Numbered from the stretch's first letter, positions 17,000 to 26,695 are shown. The stretch: DNA of 64,000 bases from Bacillota bacterium (GCA_012840225.1 DULU01000005.1:1-64000), one strand, 5' to 3'. Program-made: numbers and translations. Notes: a model not told the origin generated them from the letters alone.

Positions 17000-17034
17000 A
17001 ATGCAATAAACCTGAGGAGGTATCAAGGTAGCCG

Positions 17035-19443
17035 ATGGCTCTTTACAATGAGAATCGGAATCCGGCGGTCGAGTCTGACGCAGACTACGGCTATCGCCTG
17101 CCGCCCAAAGAAATGGCGGCCATTGCCACAGCCTTTCCTGTGCCGGATATCAGCCTCGACCCTACCCGCAGCAAAATGGCCTTGCTGCAGAGAGAAGCCT
17201 TACTGTCGCTGGAGCAACTGTCCCGGTCGGAACTGCGCCTGGCGGGACTGCGGTTCAGTCCGGATACCAATGGACCGAGCCGGATGTTATATTACAAAAC
17301 CATACAGCTACAAAGCCTCGCTCCCGGCAGCGGCCCGGCCGTCACTCTTTCCGGCCTGCCGCCCGAAGCGCAGATAGCCAACCCCCAGTGGTCGCCTGAC
17401 GGCCGCTACCTTGCCTTTTCCAATACTACCGGCCAAGGCATAAACTTGTGGGTGGCAGATACGCACACCGGAGAAGCCTTTCAGGTAAGCGAGGTGCTCC
17501 TCAATGAGATCTTCACCTCCGGGTTCGTTTGGCATCCGGACAGCAAATCGCTGCTTTGCCGTCTTGTGCCTCCCAACCGGCCTCAACCTCCCGAGAAACC
17601 GGCCATTCCCTACAGCCCCAACATCCAGGAAACGCAGGGCAAAAAAGCCCCGGGGCGGACATATCAGGACCTGTTGATAAACCCCTTTGATGAGTGGCTC
17701 TTTGCGTATTATGCCACCTCATGCCTGGCCCGCATCGGCATAGACGGGAAGATGACCCAACTCGGGGAAGAAGGGTTATATCTCGGCGCCAGACCTTCGC
17801 CCGACGGCCAGTACATACTTGTCGACCAGCTGAAGCCGCCCTTTTCCTATCTCGTGCCGTTTCCCCGCTTCCCCAGGCAGGTTGAAGTGTGGGACAGCGC
17901 CGGCCGCCCTGTCTTCCGGGTAGCCGACCTGCCGCTCGCCGACGATGTGCCGATTGCCATGGACGCAGTGCGGCGCGGCAGGCGGCTTTGCGGCTGGCGG
18001 GCTGATGCCGACGCCACTCTCTATTGGGTGGAAGCGGCCGATCAAGGCGATCCGGCTGTGGAAAGCGAGGTGCGCGACCGGCTGTTCACCCTGGCCGCCC
18101 CCTTTACTGAAGCCCCTGTCCTCCTCGCCGAGTTGAACCTGCGCTACTCGCACGTGCATTGGGGCAGCGACGATCTGGCGCTGGTCTATGAGAGGTGGTG
18201 GAAGACGCGCCGGGAGAAAGTGTGGCGCCTCTCGCCCGCTCACCCGGAAAAAGGTGCCCGGCTGGTGTTCGACCGCTCCTTTGAGGACGCCTATGGCGAC
18301 CCCGGCCATCCCCTTCTGCAGCCCACCTCCGGCGGTACAAGGGTGCTCATGACCGATACCGGCGGGACAAATATCTTCCTGGTGGGACGCGGCTCCTCGC
18401 CGGAAGGGGATCGCCCCTTCCTCGACCGCTTCGACATCGAGCAGAAGAAAAGCGTGCGCCTGTGGCGTTCGGAGCCTCCGTATTATGAATATGTTATTAC
18501 CATACTGGACCAGGCCGGAGAGTTGCTCCTCACCTCGAGAGAGAATGTGGAAGAGCCGGCCAACTACTATCTACGCAATCTAAAAAGCGGCACCTTGGTA
18601 GCCCTCACATCCTTCCCGCATCCTTATCCTATGCTGAAAGGCATTACCAAGGAGATCATTCAATACCGGCGGGAAGACGGGGTGATGCTTTCGGCCACAC
18701 TCTATCTGCCGCCGGGTTATAAACCCGGCGACGGCCCCTTGCCCATGCTGCTTTGGGCATATCCCCGGGAGTATAAAAGTGCCGATGCCGCCGGGCAGCT
18801 CACCGATTCACCCTACCGCTTCGACAGGATCGGCCCCACTTCCCCGCTATCCCTCCTCACCCAGGGCTATGCCATCCTCGACAATCCGGCCATGCCTATT
18901 ATCGGCGAAGGAGAGGCCCAGCCCAACGACAATTACGTCGCCCAGCTGAAGGCCAGTGCCGAGGCTGCTGTGGCGGAAGTGGTGAAGCGGGGGGTGGCTG
19001 ATCCCAAGCGCATTGCCGTGGGCGGACATTCATACGGCGCTTTCATGACCGCCAATCTCCTGGCGCATACCGACCTCTTTTGTGCCGGCATCGCCCGCAG
19101 CGGCGCCTATAACCGGACCCTCACTCCCTTCGGTTTCCAGGCCGAAGAGCGCACGCTCTGGGAAGCCCCCGACGTTTACATGGCCATGTCGCCCTATATG
19201 CATCTGCAAAACATCAACGCCCCCTTGCTTTTGATCCATGGCGAGGCCGACAACAATGCCGGCACCCATCTCATGCAAAGCGAGCGTTTCTACCATGCTC
19301 TGCAAGGCCACGGCAAACCGGCCCGGCTGGTCATACTGCCCCATGAAAGCCATGGCTACCAAGCTCGGGAGTCGGTGCTGCATGTCCTGTGGGAAATGCA
19401 CCGTTGGCTGGAAATCCACGCCAAGGGGATGAACGGTGGTTGA
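17035..19443 (+). CDS. S9D-type glutamyl endopeptidase-like serine protease
   Basis: An 802-residue prolyl-oligopeptidase-family protein. The N-terminal half is a beta-propeller (WSPDGRYLAFSN, RPSPDGQYILVDQL). Its opening YGYRLPPKEMAAI and the segment LSRSELRLAGLRF read like plant chloroplast glutamyl endopeptidase (MEROPS S9D). The C-terminal alpha/beta hydrolase carries Ser666 in GGHSYGAF, Asp739 in HGEADNNAG and His773 in PHESHGY. No signal peptide is seen, so it probably trims peptides in the cytoplasm. ATG 17035 is the only in-frame start, with AAGG six bases and GGAGG fourteen bases upstream. It is divergent from the glutaminase-like gene. Confidence 0.87.
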   Translation: MALYNENRNPAVESDADYGYRLPPKEMAAIATAFPVPDISLDPTRSKMALLQREALLSLEQLSRSELRLAGLRFSPDTNGPSRMLYYKTIQLQSLAPGSGPAVTLSGLPPEAQIANPQWSPDGRYLAFSNTTGQGINLWVADTHTGEAFQVSEVLLNEIFTSGFVWHPDSKSLLCRLVPPNRPQPPEKPAIPYSPNIQETQGKKAPGRTYQDLLINPFDEWLFAYYATSCLARIGIDGKMTQLGEEGLYLGARPSPDGQYILVDQLKPPFSYLVPFPRFPRQVEVWDSAGRPVFRVADLPLADDVPIAMDAVRRGRRLCGWRADADATLYWVEAADQGDPAVESEVRDRLFTLAAPFTEAPVLLAELNLRYSHVHWGSDDLALVYERWWKTRREKVWRLSPAHPEKGARLVFDRSFEDAYGDPGHPLLQPTSGGTRVLMTDTGGTNIFLVGRGSSPEGDRPFLDRFDIEQKKSVRLWRSEPPYYEYVITILDQAGELLLTSRENVEEPANYYLRNLKSGTLVALTSFPHPYPMLKGITKEIIQYRREDGVMLSATLYLPPGYKPGDGPLPMLLWAYPREYKSADAAGQLTDSPYRFDRIGPTSPLSLLTQGYAILDNPAMPIIGEGEAQPNDNYVAQLKASAEAAVAEVVKRGVADPKRIAVGGHSYGAFMTANLLAHTDLFCAGIARSGAYNRTLTPFGFQAEERTLWEAPDVYMAMSPYMHLQNINAPLLLIHGEADNNAGTHLMQSERFYHALQGHGKPARLVILPHESHGYQARESVLHVLWEMHRWLEIHAKGMNGG

Positions 19444-19457
19444 GGAAATAAAACATA

Positions 19458-19485
19458 TTGTTCTTTGCCGTTTATGTGGTATAAT
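19458..19485 (+). promoter_or_regulatory. Promoter of the T-box/ileS transcript
   Basis: A -35-like TTGTTC (19458-19463), 16-base spacer and perfect -10 TATAAT (19480-19485) with an upstream TG (extended -10). It lies just before the T-box leader. Confidence 0.7.
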
Positions 19486-19504
19486 GACCAATAATATATA
19501 AAGA

Positions 19505-19817
19505 CCTATACAGCGACCAAAAGCGATGATAGGGAAGAGTAGGCTAACGGGGCGGCCTAAGCGAGCCGGAGTTGGTGCGAGTCCGGCGGCAAGCGGTTAG
19601 CTGAAAATCACCCTGGAGCTGTCTCCCCCAAAGCACATAAGCTGCCGGTAGGGGATCCGGAATTTCCCGCCGTTATCAGGGAACGGGTATCGGATCTGTG
19701 ATGCATTGCATCAGGGCACGCAGGTCCCGCACCTGTCAAGGGGCCTGCCTTGCCGGGCAATTAGGGTGGTACCGCGGGAGTTTAACCTCTCGTCCCTTTG
19801 TGGACGAGAGGTTTTTT
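19505..19817 (+). ncRNA. T-box riboswitch, isoleucine specifier, upstream of ileS
   Basis: The leader contains the T-box core AGGGTGGTACCGCGG (19763-19777) followed by a 12-bp terminator stem (19784-19795 with 19802-19813) and six T. In the 3' side of Stem I the sequence GAAAATCACCCTGGAGCTG places the triplet ATC at 19607-19609, the usual specifier position before a purine, which reads Ile. Uncharged tRNA-Ile would pair with the specifier and, through its acceptor end, with the TGGT bulge. This stabilises the antiterminator and turns on the synthetase downstream. The 5' end is approximate. Confidence 0.93.
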
Positions 19818-19871
19818 GTTACCTCTTTTGCTTGATACCCCGTTATTTGGTCAGAAAGGAAGCGATGACAG

Positions 19872-22800
19872 ATGTTTCGCCAGGTCAGTTCACATCCGGA
19901 TTTCGTTTCCCTGGAGCATGAGGTGCTGAAGTTTTGGGAAGACCGACAATGTTTTGAGAAGCTGCGGAGAGCAAGGGCGGCCGAGGCGGCAGAAGTGACT
20001 GAGGGGGCTAAGGAGGCTGAAGCCGGCCGGCTTTTCTCTTTCATCGACGGCCCCATCACGGCCAACAATCCCATGGGAGTGCATCACGCCTGGGGGCGCA
20101 CCTACAAAGACATCTACCAGCGCTACAAGGCGATGCAAGGCTATCACCAGCGCTACCAGAACGGGTTTGACTGCCAGGGTCTATGGGTGGAAGTGGAAGT
20201 GGAGAAAAGCCTGAAGCTCAACTCCAAACGGGATATCAGAGAGTATGGCCTCGCCCGATTCGTCGGGGCCTGCCGGGAGCGGGTACTCAAATTTGCCGCC
20301 ATACAGACGGCGCAATCCAAACGCCTCGGGCAGTGGATGGACTGGGATAATTCCTATTACACCATGGCCGACGACAACATGGAGCATATCTGGTATTTCC
20401 TGCATCGCTGCCACGAAAAAGGCTGGCTTTACCGGGATCAACGGGTGATGCCTTGGTGTATCCGCTGCGGCACCTCCCTCTCCCAGCATGAGCTGCTCGA
20501 CTCCTATAAGGAAGTGGAGCATGATACCGTATTTGTGGCCTTGCCGCTGACTGACGCTCCGGACACGCACTTGCTGGTATGGACGACGACGCCGTGGACC
20601 CTGCCGGCCAATGTGGCGGTAGCCGTGCATCCGGAGGCTGCCTATGTCCAGATCGAGCAAGATGGCAAATCCTATATCCTGGCAGCAGAAGCGCTGAGCA
20701 AATTGACTGCCGCACCATACCACATCAGCGCCGAGTTCAGCGGCAGCGCCCTCCTCGGGAAAGCTTATATCGCCCCGTTTGCCGACCTGCCGGTGCAGAA
20801 ACAACTGAAACAGGCCCACACCATCATCGCCTGGTCAGAAGTTGATCCAGCCGAAGGTACCGGCCTCGTGCACATCGCTCCCGGTTGCGGTGCCGAGGAC
20901 CATGAGCTCGGGCAACGCTTCCACCTCCCCAGGCTCTGTCCCATCGACGAAGACGGCGTTTTTGTGGCCGGTTACGGTTCGCTAACAGGAGTCAATGTCA
21001 AGGAAGCCAAAGGCCTGCTCCTGGCGCAGATGCAACAGGCAGGCGTTTTGTATAAAACCGAAAAACTCCTGCATCGCTACCCCCATTGCTGGCGCTGCGG
21101 CGAAGAGCTGGTATTCCGGCTGGAAGATGAATGGTTCATCTCGGCTGAAGAGATCCGCCCGCACTTGATCAAGGCCGCCGCCTCCGTCACCTGGCTCCCG
21201 GATTTTGCCGGCAAGATGATGCAGGACTGGCTGACCAACATGGGCGATTGGTGCATCTCCCGCAAAAGGTTCTGGGGGTTGCCTCTCCCCTTCTACCCTT
21301 GTACCTGCGGTCACCTCACCGTGGTCAAGTCCGGAGCCGAGCTGGAGCAGCTGAGCGGTAGGCAGCTGCAGGAAAACCGCCTGCATCGCCCCTGGATCGA
21401 TGAAATAACCATCACCTGTCCCAGCTGCGGACAAAGAGTAAAGCGCATCAGCGAGGTGGGCGACTGCTGGCTCGACGCCGGCGTGGTGCCCTACTCCACC
21501 CTGCGCTATCTCAGCGACCGCCAATACTGGCAAAAATGGTTCCCTGCCGATCTGGTGGTGGAAATGCGTGAGCAGATCCGTCTCTGGTTCTATTCCATGC
21601 TCTTTATGAGCGTCACCCTGGAAGGTTGTGCTCCCTACCGGCGGGTGATGATCTATGAGAAGGTGCACGATGAACACGGCCGGCCTATGCACAAAAGCTG
21701 GGGAAACGCCATCTGGTTCGATGAAGCCGTGGAACGCATGGGAGCCGATGTGATGAGATGGATCTACGCCTCTCACTCCCCCACCATCACCCTCAACTTC
21801 GGTTACCGCCTGGCCGACGAAGTGCGCCGTAAGCTCCTCACGCTCTGGCATGTGTATTCCTTCTTCACCACCTACGCCAACATCGACGGCTGGCAACCTG
21901 CAGTCGACGAGAAGGGAAGGCTGGAGACCGGGTTCAGAGAGAAGAGGGCGGTTGGCGGCCACGGGGATGTACCTCTCCTCGACCGATGGCTGGAAGCCCG
22001 CCGGCGGCAATATTTCCAGGCTGTGCGGAAAAGTATGGATGCCTTTGATGTACAGGCGGCGATGAGGGAGCATGAATCGTTCCTGGACGACTTATCCAAC
22101 TGGTATGTCAGGCGGAGCCGGCGCCGCTTCTGGAAGAACGAAAACGACGCCGATAAAGAATCCGCCTATGAAACCCTCTACCAAGCCCTGCTCACCATGC
22201 TGCACCTATTGGCGCCGATATTGCCCTTCATCACCGAGCATATGTACCAAAACCTGGTGCGCTCCATGGCCCCCGGTGAGCCGGAGAGTATCCACCTATG
22301 CCGGCTCCCGGAGGATGAAACCAACACCGGCACGGCGAGCGCTGCCGATGCAGGAGAAATGCTGCTGGAACAGATGAAGGCCGTCAGGGAGGTCGTCAAC
22401 TTGGGATTGGCGGCGCGCAACAGGGCCAGGATACGCATCAGGCAGCCTTTGCCCAGGCTGGCGGTCTCCGGGGTGGATAGTCTGAGCCATGATCCGGAAC
22501 TGATCCAGCTGGTGCAAGAGGAGCTGAATGTCAAAGAAGTACAAGTGTTGCCGGCGGCTGAACTCAGTGCCATGCTCACCGGTGAAGCGCCTCCCTGGAT
22601 CGTGGAGAGGATTGCCGATATATGCGTGGCGCTTGATCCCACGCTCACACCTCAGCTGGTGCGGGAAGGATGGGCCCGCGACCTCGTGCGGCACATTCAG
22701 CAGCAGCGAAAGGAGAGCGGCCTTTCCATCACCGAGCGCATCTGCCTGACCATCGCCGGTGATGAGAAGTTGGCGGGAGCTGTCGAGGAACATGGTGAGT

Positions 22801-22937
22801 ATATCAAGCGGGAAACCCTGGCTGAATACCTGAGATGGGACGGCAAAAGCGAGGGGCTAAGCGAGCTGAAAAGCCAGGCGGCCAAGCAGGTCTCCATCGG
22901 AGGTCTTAAGGCTATTGTAACCATGGAACGACTGTAA
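19872..22937 (+). CDS. ileS: Isoleucyl-tRNA synthetase, IleRS2-like with GXHH signature
   Basis: A 1021-residue class I synthetase that charges tRNA-Ile. The Ile T-box upstream fixes the specificity. The HIGH motif is replaced by Gly69-Val70-His71-His72 in NNPMGVHHAWGRTYKD, so the first and third residues are swapped. The KMSKS loop reads PMHKSWGN, keeping the second lysine. Between them are the editing (CP1) domain, with WTTTPWTLPANVAVAV, and two Cys pairs (CWRCG and CPSCG). The C-terminal anticodon-binding part includes LLAPILPFITEHMYQNL. Known work on IleRS2 enzymes links the GXHH swap to extreme mupirocin resistance. It starts at ATG 19872, about 55 bases after the T-box terminator. An Ala/Glu-rich insertion occurs at about residues 34-52. 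Confidence 0.93.
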   Translation: MFRQVSSHPDFVSLEHEVLKFWEDRQCFEKLRRARAAEAAEVTEGAKEAEAGRLFSFIDGPITANNPMGVHHAWGRTYKDIYQRYKAMQGYHQRYQNGFDCQGLWVEVEVEKSLKLNSKRDIREYGLARFVGACRERVLKFAAIQTAQSKRLGQWMDWDNSYYTMADDNMEHIWYFLHRCHEKGWLYRDQRVMPWCIRCGTSLSQHELLDSYKEVEHDTVFVALPLTDAPDTHLLVWTTTPWTLPANVAVAVHPEAAYVQIEQDGKSYILAAEALSKLTAAPYHISAEFSGSALLGKAYIAPFADLPVQKQLKQAHTIIAWSEVDPAEGTGLVHIAPGCGAEDHELGQRFHLPRLCPIDEDGVFVAGYGSLTGVNVKEAKGLLLAQMQQAGVLYKTEKLLHRYPHCWRCGEELVFRLEDEWFISAEEIRPHLIKAAASVTWLPDFAGKMMQDWLTNMGDWCISRKRFWGLPLPFYPCTCGHLTVVKSGAELEQLSGRQLQENRLHRPWIDEITITCPSCGQRVKRISEVGDCWLDAGVVPYSTLRYLSDRQYWQKWFPADLVVEMREQIRLWFYSMLFMSVTLEGCAPYRRVMIYEKVHDEHGRPMHKSWGNAIWFDEAVERMGADVMRWIYASHSPTITLNFGYRLADEVRRKLLTLWHVYSFFTTYANIDGWQPAVDEKGRLETGFREKRAVGGHGDVPLLDRWLEARRRQYFQAVRKSMDAFDVQAAMREHESFLDDLSNWYVRRSRRRFWKNENDADKESAYETLYQALLTMLHLLAPILPFITEHMYQNLVRSMAPGEPESIHLCRLPEDETNTGTASAADAGEMLLEQMKAVREVVNLGLAARNRARIRIRQPLPRLAVSGVDSLSHDPELIQLVQEELNVKEVQVLPAAELSAMLTGEAPPWIVERIADICVALDPTLTPQLVREGWARDLVRHIQQQRKESGLSITERICLTIAGDEKLAGAVEEHGEYIKRETLAEYLRWDGKSEGLSELKSQAAKQVSIGGLKAIVTMERL

Positions 22938-23073
22938 ATGCAGTGAAAGTAAAAAGGAGTTGCAGGACCGGTAAAGAAGAGGTGGACCGGCAAGAGAGGA
23001 AACGAGAGAGAAAAAGCGAGAAGTTACAGCAGCAAACGCTATAACAGACATGGATTAGAAAAGAGGCAACTGA

Positions 23074-24060
23074 ATGCGCATCGGATTTTCGCCCTCAGTA
23101 TATGAGCACGCCGCCTTTTTGATCAACCGCCGGCCTTGGGAAGTCTCCCGCCGGGCCGACTTAATGGTGGCCGGACACAGGCGGGCCTATGAGCTGTATA
23201 ATCCGGCCGCCATTATTGTAGGGATCGATATCTACAACCTGGAAGCCGAAGCTTATGGCGCCGAAGTGGTGGATGCCGGGGGAGTAGGCATCCCGGCCAT
23301 TGTCGAGCCTCTCTTTACCGATCTTGATGCGGCCGGCGACATCACTCCGTTTGATCCCGCCAAAGACGGCCGCTTGCCAATGATCATCGAATGCGGGATG
23401 AAGCTGGCTGAAGTGATGCCGCCGGAGAAAGTGCACATTCCGGTGAGCGGCCCTTTTTCCATCGCCTCCAACCTCTTGGGTTTTGACACTCTTTTGTTGG
23501 AAGCCGCGCTCCGCCCGGAGCGGGTGCGCCACTTTCTCTTCCGGCTGGTCGAAGGCCAGCTGGCCTTCTGCCGGGCCATCGTGGAGCAGGGTCTGTCCAT
23601 CGCCCTCTTTGAGTCGGCCGCCGTGCCGCCGCTTCTGTCCCCCCAACAATTTGAGGAGATCGAGCTGCCGCCGCTCGCCGAACTGATGCAACGCATTAAA
23701 AAGGAGTGCGGCGTCCACGCCCAGCTGGTGCTGGGGGGCAATACCGCACCCCTGGTCGATCTCATGGCTTCCACCGGCACCACCTACCTGATCTGCCCGG
23801 CCGAGACCGACCGCCAGGCTTTCATGAGCCAGGTAGTCAAATATCCTTACATTACGGTGCGCGTAAATCTCCTCCCTGAATTGGTGGTCAAAGGTCCTAT
23901 CCCCCGTATCCTCACCGCCGTCGACGAGATTTTGGAATTGGCCGGGAAGGTACCCAATCGGATCCTCTTAGGCACAGGAGCCGTCCCCTACGAGACCCCA
24001 CCGGAGCACATCCTGGCTATCAAGGAGTATGCGGCCCGGGAGGACCCAAACCGGTCTTGA
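23074..24060 (+). CDS. Uroporphyrinogen decarboxylase-like (URO-D superfamily) protein
   Basis: A 328-residue TIM-barrel protein of the URO-D/MtaA/CmuA superfamily. It has GIDIYNLEAEAYGAEV near the N-terminus, VSGPFSIASNLLGFDTLL in the middle, LVLGGNTAPLVDLM and a C-terminal ILLGTGAVPYETPPEHILAIKEYA. The start ATG has GAGG seven bases upstream. Anaerobes carry many such proteins; most are corrinoid-dependent methyltransferases rather than heme enzymes. No corrinoid protein or heme gene is adjacent, so the substrate is open. It follows ileS by 136 bases on the same strand and is convergent with the diaminopimelate dehydrogenase gene. Confidence 0.85.
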   Translation: MRIGFSPSVYEHAAFLINRRPWEVSRRADLMVAGHRRAYELYNPAAIIVGIDIYNLEAEAYGAEVVDAGGVGIPAIVEPLFTDLDAAGDITPFDPAKDGRLPMIIECGMKLAEVMPPEKVHIPVSGPFSIASNLLGFDTLLLEAALRPERVRHFLFRLVEGQLAFCRAIVEQGLSIALFESAAVPPLLSPQQFEEIELPPLAELMQRIKKECGVHAQLVLGGNTAPLVDLMASTGTTYLICPAETDRQAFMSQVVKYPYITVRVNLLPELVVKGPIPRILTAVDEILELAGKVPNRILLGTGAVPYETPPEHILAIKEYAAREDPNRS

Positions 24061-24072
24061 CCTGCACTTTAT

Positions 24073-24972
24073 CTAAACCAGCCGGCGGATCAAGGCTTCA
24101 CGATCCCCGGGCAGGAAATCTATGATGGGGATCTCCAGTAAAGTATAGCAACCCGGCTGTTGACGACATGCAGCCCGCAGAGCCGCCACCATCACCTGGG
24201 CCGTCAGCGCCGGGTTGTTGATGCGCATGGTGAAGGTCATGAGCTGATTGTCGGTGGTGCCGGACACACCCTTGCGCTCCATCACCACTCCGTGCCCCAT
24301 GTCGATCAGCTGATCGACATCAGCCACCTCAAACACCCTGGTCTCATCTTTAACAAAATAAGGATCGCTCTTAATGGCCTGCTCCACCTCGGCAAAAACC
24401 GCTCCGGGGGCGAGCTCCACATATACGGCCCGCTTATGCGTCCCCATCCCTGCCGGAATGGTCATGGATAGCGCTTTCTTCACGCCGGGGATCGCTTTCA
24501 CCGCCACCGTGTGGCCCATCGACATCCCCGGACCGAAATTGGTATAGGTGATGCCCCGCGGGGCCATAAACTCCATCATCGCCCGCATCATCGAATCCGT
24601 GCCGGGATCCCATCCGGCAGAAATGACGGCCACCCGGCCGGCCGCCTTGGCCACCTCATCCAGGCGGCACCGCACATCGGCCAACTCCCCGTGGATATCG
24701 TAGCTGTCCACAGTATGATAGCCCATTTTCAGATACTTTTCAGCGAAGTCAGGTGCCGATCTGGTCGGTACGCAGAGCAACACCCCGGCCACATCCGGTA
24801 ACTCCTTTACATCCGCCACCACCTTGATCCCGGTCAACTCCGCCGGTATATCGGCAGTGCTGCGCCTGATCACCCCGGCCAACTCCATGTCAGGAGCGGC
24901 GTTTACCGCATTAATGGCATACCTGCCCACATTGCCGTAGCCCACTACGGCCACTCTCATCTTTGATTCCAT
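24073..24972 (-). CDS. ddh: meso-diaminopimelate D-dehydrogenase
   Basis: A 299-residue NADPH-dependent enzyme that aminates tetrahydrodipicolinate directly to meso-diaminopimelate, a one-step route to lysine and peptidoglycan precursors. It has the Rossmann start [19 protein letters not shown] and the family segments [73 protein letters not shown] and [32 protein letters not shown] 24972 has GGAGG seven bases upstream. The frame stays open for another 100 codons upstream, but that part reads as non-coding. It is monocistronic as far as the window shows. Confidence 0.93.
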   Translation of the reverse strand: MESKMRVAVVGYGNVGRYAINAVNAAPDMELAGVIRRSTADIPAELTGIKVVADVKELPDVAGVLLCVPTRSAPDFAEKYLKMGYHTVDSYDIHGELADVRCRLDEVAKAAGRVAVISAGWDPGTDSMMRAMMEFMAPRGITYTNFGPGMSMGHTVAVKAIPGVKKALSMTIPAGMGTHKRAVYVELAPGAVFAEVEQAIKSDPYFVKDETRVFEVADVDQLIDMGHGVVMERKGVSGTTDNQLMTFTMRINNPALTAQVMVAALRAACRQQPGCYTLLEIPIIDFLPGDREALIRRLV

Positions 24973-25017
24973 CTTCACGCCTCCATAAAACCAAATCCAT
25001 TGCTTTAAAGTATACCA

Positions 25018-25239
25018 GAACGCGGCTGCGGCGGCGGCGAAATAAAATCCTGGACCATCGACGTCCAAGGTCGAAAAGTGTTTTGCACCATCGACAGCGT
25101 GTGGCCGGGACCGATTAAGGTGTGGTCCGGCTTCCCCACTGCGGAAGGAAAACTTCAGGTGGTAGAGACCACCATCGACGAAGCAGAGCGGTACAGTCCC
25201 GATCCGGTTGTCCTTATGCCGCCGAGCCTTACTCTGTAA
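25018..25239 (+). pseudogene. Possible gene remnant or short unrecognised coding stretch
   Basis: In the 390-base gap between divergent genes, the + frame ending at TAA 25237-25239 translates to 73 residues of normal, non-repetitive composition (including [14 protein letters not shown] and [19 protein letters not shown]). There is no ATG. The frame is closed by TAA at 25006. A GTG at 25078 with AAGG seven bases upstream could start a 53-residue product. It may be the tail of a decayed gene. No family is recognised. Confidence 0.3.
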
Positions 25240-25363
25240 AAGTGCATCTTGCTTCCTTATACCAATATAAGCAACCATTATGTTCTGTGTTTGTTAAAAT
25301 TGTTATTATCATAGGAGAAGGGTGGAGGCAATGTAATTAATAACTAAAGAAAGGAGTTCTACA

Positions 25364-26695
25364 ATGGGTTCATTTTTAGGTGTGGTACCACAACAGTCGC
25401 CGGGAAAACAACGGTCTGCTTTCCAGGGCAAGTTGATATGCTTTTTGGCGTTTGTGGTAGTCTCGCTTTGCCTTTTCGGATTGGGAGCCGAAGCCCGGCC
25501 CAAGCTGACGGTAGTGATGAGTGCCAGTGCCGTGGACGACAATGAACGAGCAGTGAGCCGCTTCGCCGCCATGCATGATGTCGATATTGAAATTGTAAGC
25601 CTGCCCAGCGGCACCTTAAGAAGAATCGAATTTATTGTCACCCGCTTTTTGGGCGGTCTTGATATGGACATCACTCATATCACGCCCGAAATGGCCGGCG
25701 CTTTGATGAAAGCGGGAGTGGCCGTTGATCTGCAGCCGTTTATCAGCAAAGATCCGTCCTTGCGCCTTTCCGACTTCGTCCCGGCGGCGCTGGACACCTA
25801 CCGCATGTTGACCGGCGAGGTATATGCCTTACCGATGGATATCGCTTTGCGCGGCCTCATCGCCAACCTCGACGCCATCAACGATGCCGGTTTGGCCCAT
25901 CCGAACAACCTGACTCCTGATGACTGGAACTGGACCAGGTTCATGGAATACGCCCGCAAGCTAACCCGATATAGTCCATCAGGAGAAGTCGAGCGGTATG
26001 GGATCAGATGGGCACCCGACAACGTGGACACACTCATTCTGCAGGCCGGCGGATATGAATTCGATCATCCCACCGCCCCGACCAAATGCGGTATACTCCT
26101 CCCCCAGACCATCCAGGCGCTGGAGACCTGGACCAGTTGGTTTCATCCCAACCCCATCGCCACCCACAGCGGTTCCGAAGACGTGGCCAGCGGCAAGGCG
26201 GCCATGGGGATTCACGTTTCGTCGCATATCGACACCTTCGTTGACGCAAAATTGCTCTTCTCCTGGGATGTCGTACGCTATCCAAAGGGGCCGGCAAACA
26301 ACGGTCATGTGGAGACCATATCGGCATTCATGATGACCAGCAACAGCAAGAATCCCGAATTGGCCTGGAAGCTCTTGAGCTTTCTCGTGACCGATCGGGA
26401 GGCGGCTCTATATTTGTTGCGCAGCAGGGCCAGACCATCCGGCTACATACCAAATCTGGAGATATACAATAGAAGCAATTTTGTGGCCGGAGCACCTCCC
26501 GGCGTCGATCTGTACAGGGAAATGGTCCTGAACCCCTTCTTCAAAGCCAAGTCGAGCTTCCCGGGCGCTGCCGATTTTATCGCCAAGATGCGTGATCTGT
26601 TGGTCGCCGATGCCATTACCGGAAAACGCTCGATTTTGGATATCGCCACTGAATTGGATCATTTTGGCGCCCAGATACTGAGCGAGCTGAAGTGA
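25364..26695 (+). CDS. Extracellular solute-binding protein (sugar ABC type), orphan
   Basis: A 443-residue family-1 solute-binding protein. The N-terminus has a hydrophobic export signal (LICFLAFVVVSLCLFGLGAEA) with no convincing lipobox, so it may be released or anchored by an uncleaved helix. The mature part has ITHITPEMAGALMKAGVAVDLQPFI, YALPMDIALRGLIANLDAINDAG, DVASGKAAMGIHVSS and AWKLLSFLVTDREAALYLL, as in sugar-binding components of ABC importers. AAAGGAG lies upstream of the ATG. No permease or ATPase genes are adjacent, so it must work with a transporter encoded elsewhere or act as a sensor. Confidence 0.85.
   Translation: MGSFLGVVPQQSPGKQRSAFQGKLICFLAFVVVSLCLFGLGAEARPKLTVVMSASAVDDNERAVSRFAAMHDVDIEIVSLPSGTLRRIEFIVTRFLGGLDMDITHITPEMAGALMKAGVAVDLQPFISKDPSLRLSDFVPAALDTYRMLTGEVYALPMDIALRGLIANLDAINDAGLAHPNNLTPDDWNWTRFMEYARKLTRYSPSGEVERYGIRWAPDNVDTLILQAGGYEFDHPTAPTKCGILLPQTIQALETWTSWFHPNPIATHSGSEDVASGKAAMGIHVSSHIDTFVDAKLLFSWDVVRYPKGPANNGHVETISAFMMTSNSKNPELAWKLLSFLVTDREAALYLLRSRARPSGYIPNLEIYNRSNFVAGAPPGVDLYREMVLNPFFKAKSSFPGAADFIAKMRDLLVADAITGKRSILDIATELDHFGAQILSELK

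Noticed and set aside
24973-25278. Hundred-residue N-terminal extension of diaminopimelate dehydrogenase
   Set aside because: The family begins at the Rossmann motif; a strong ribosome site sits before ATG 24972, and the extension reads as a shadow.
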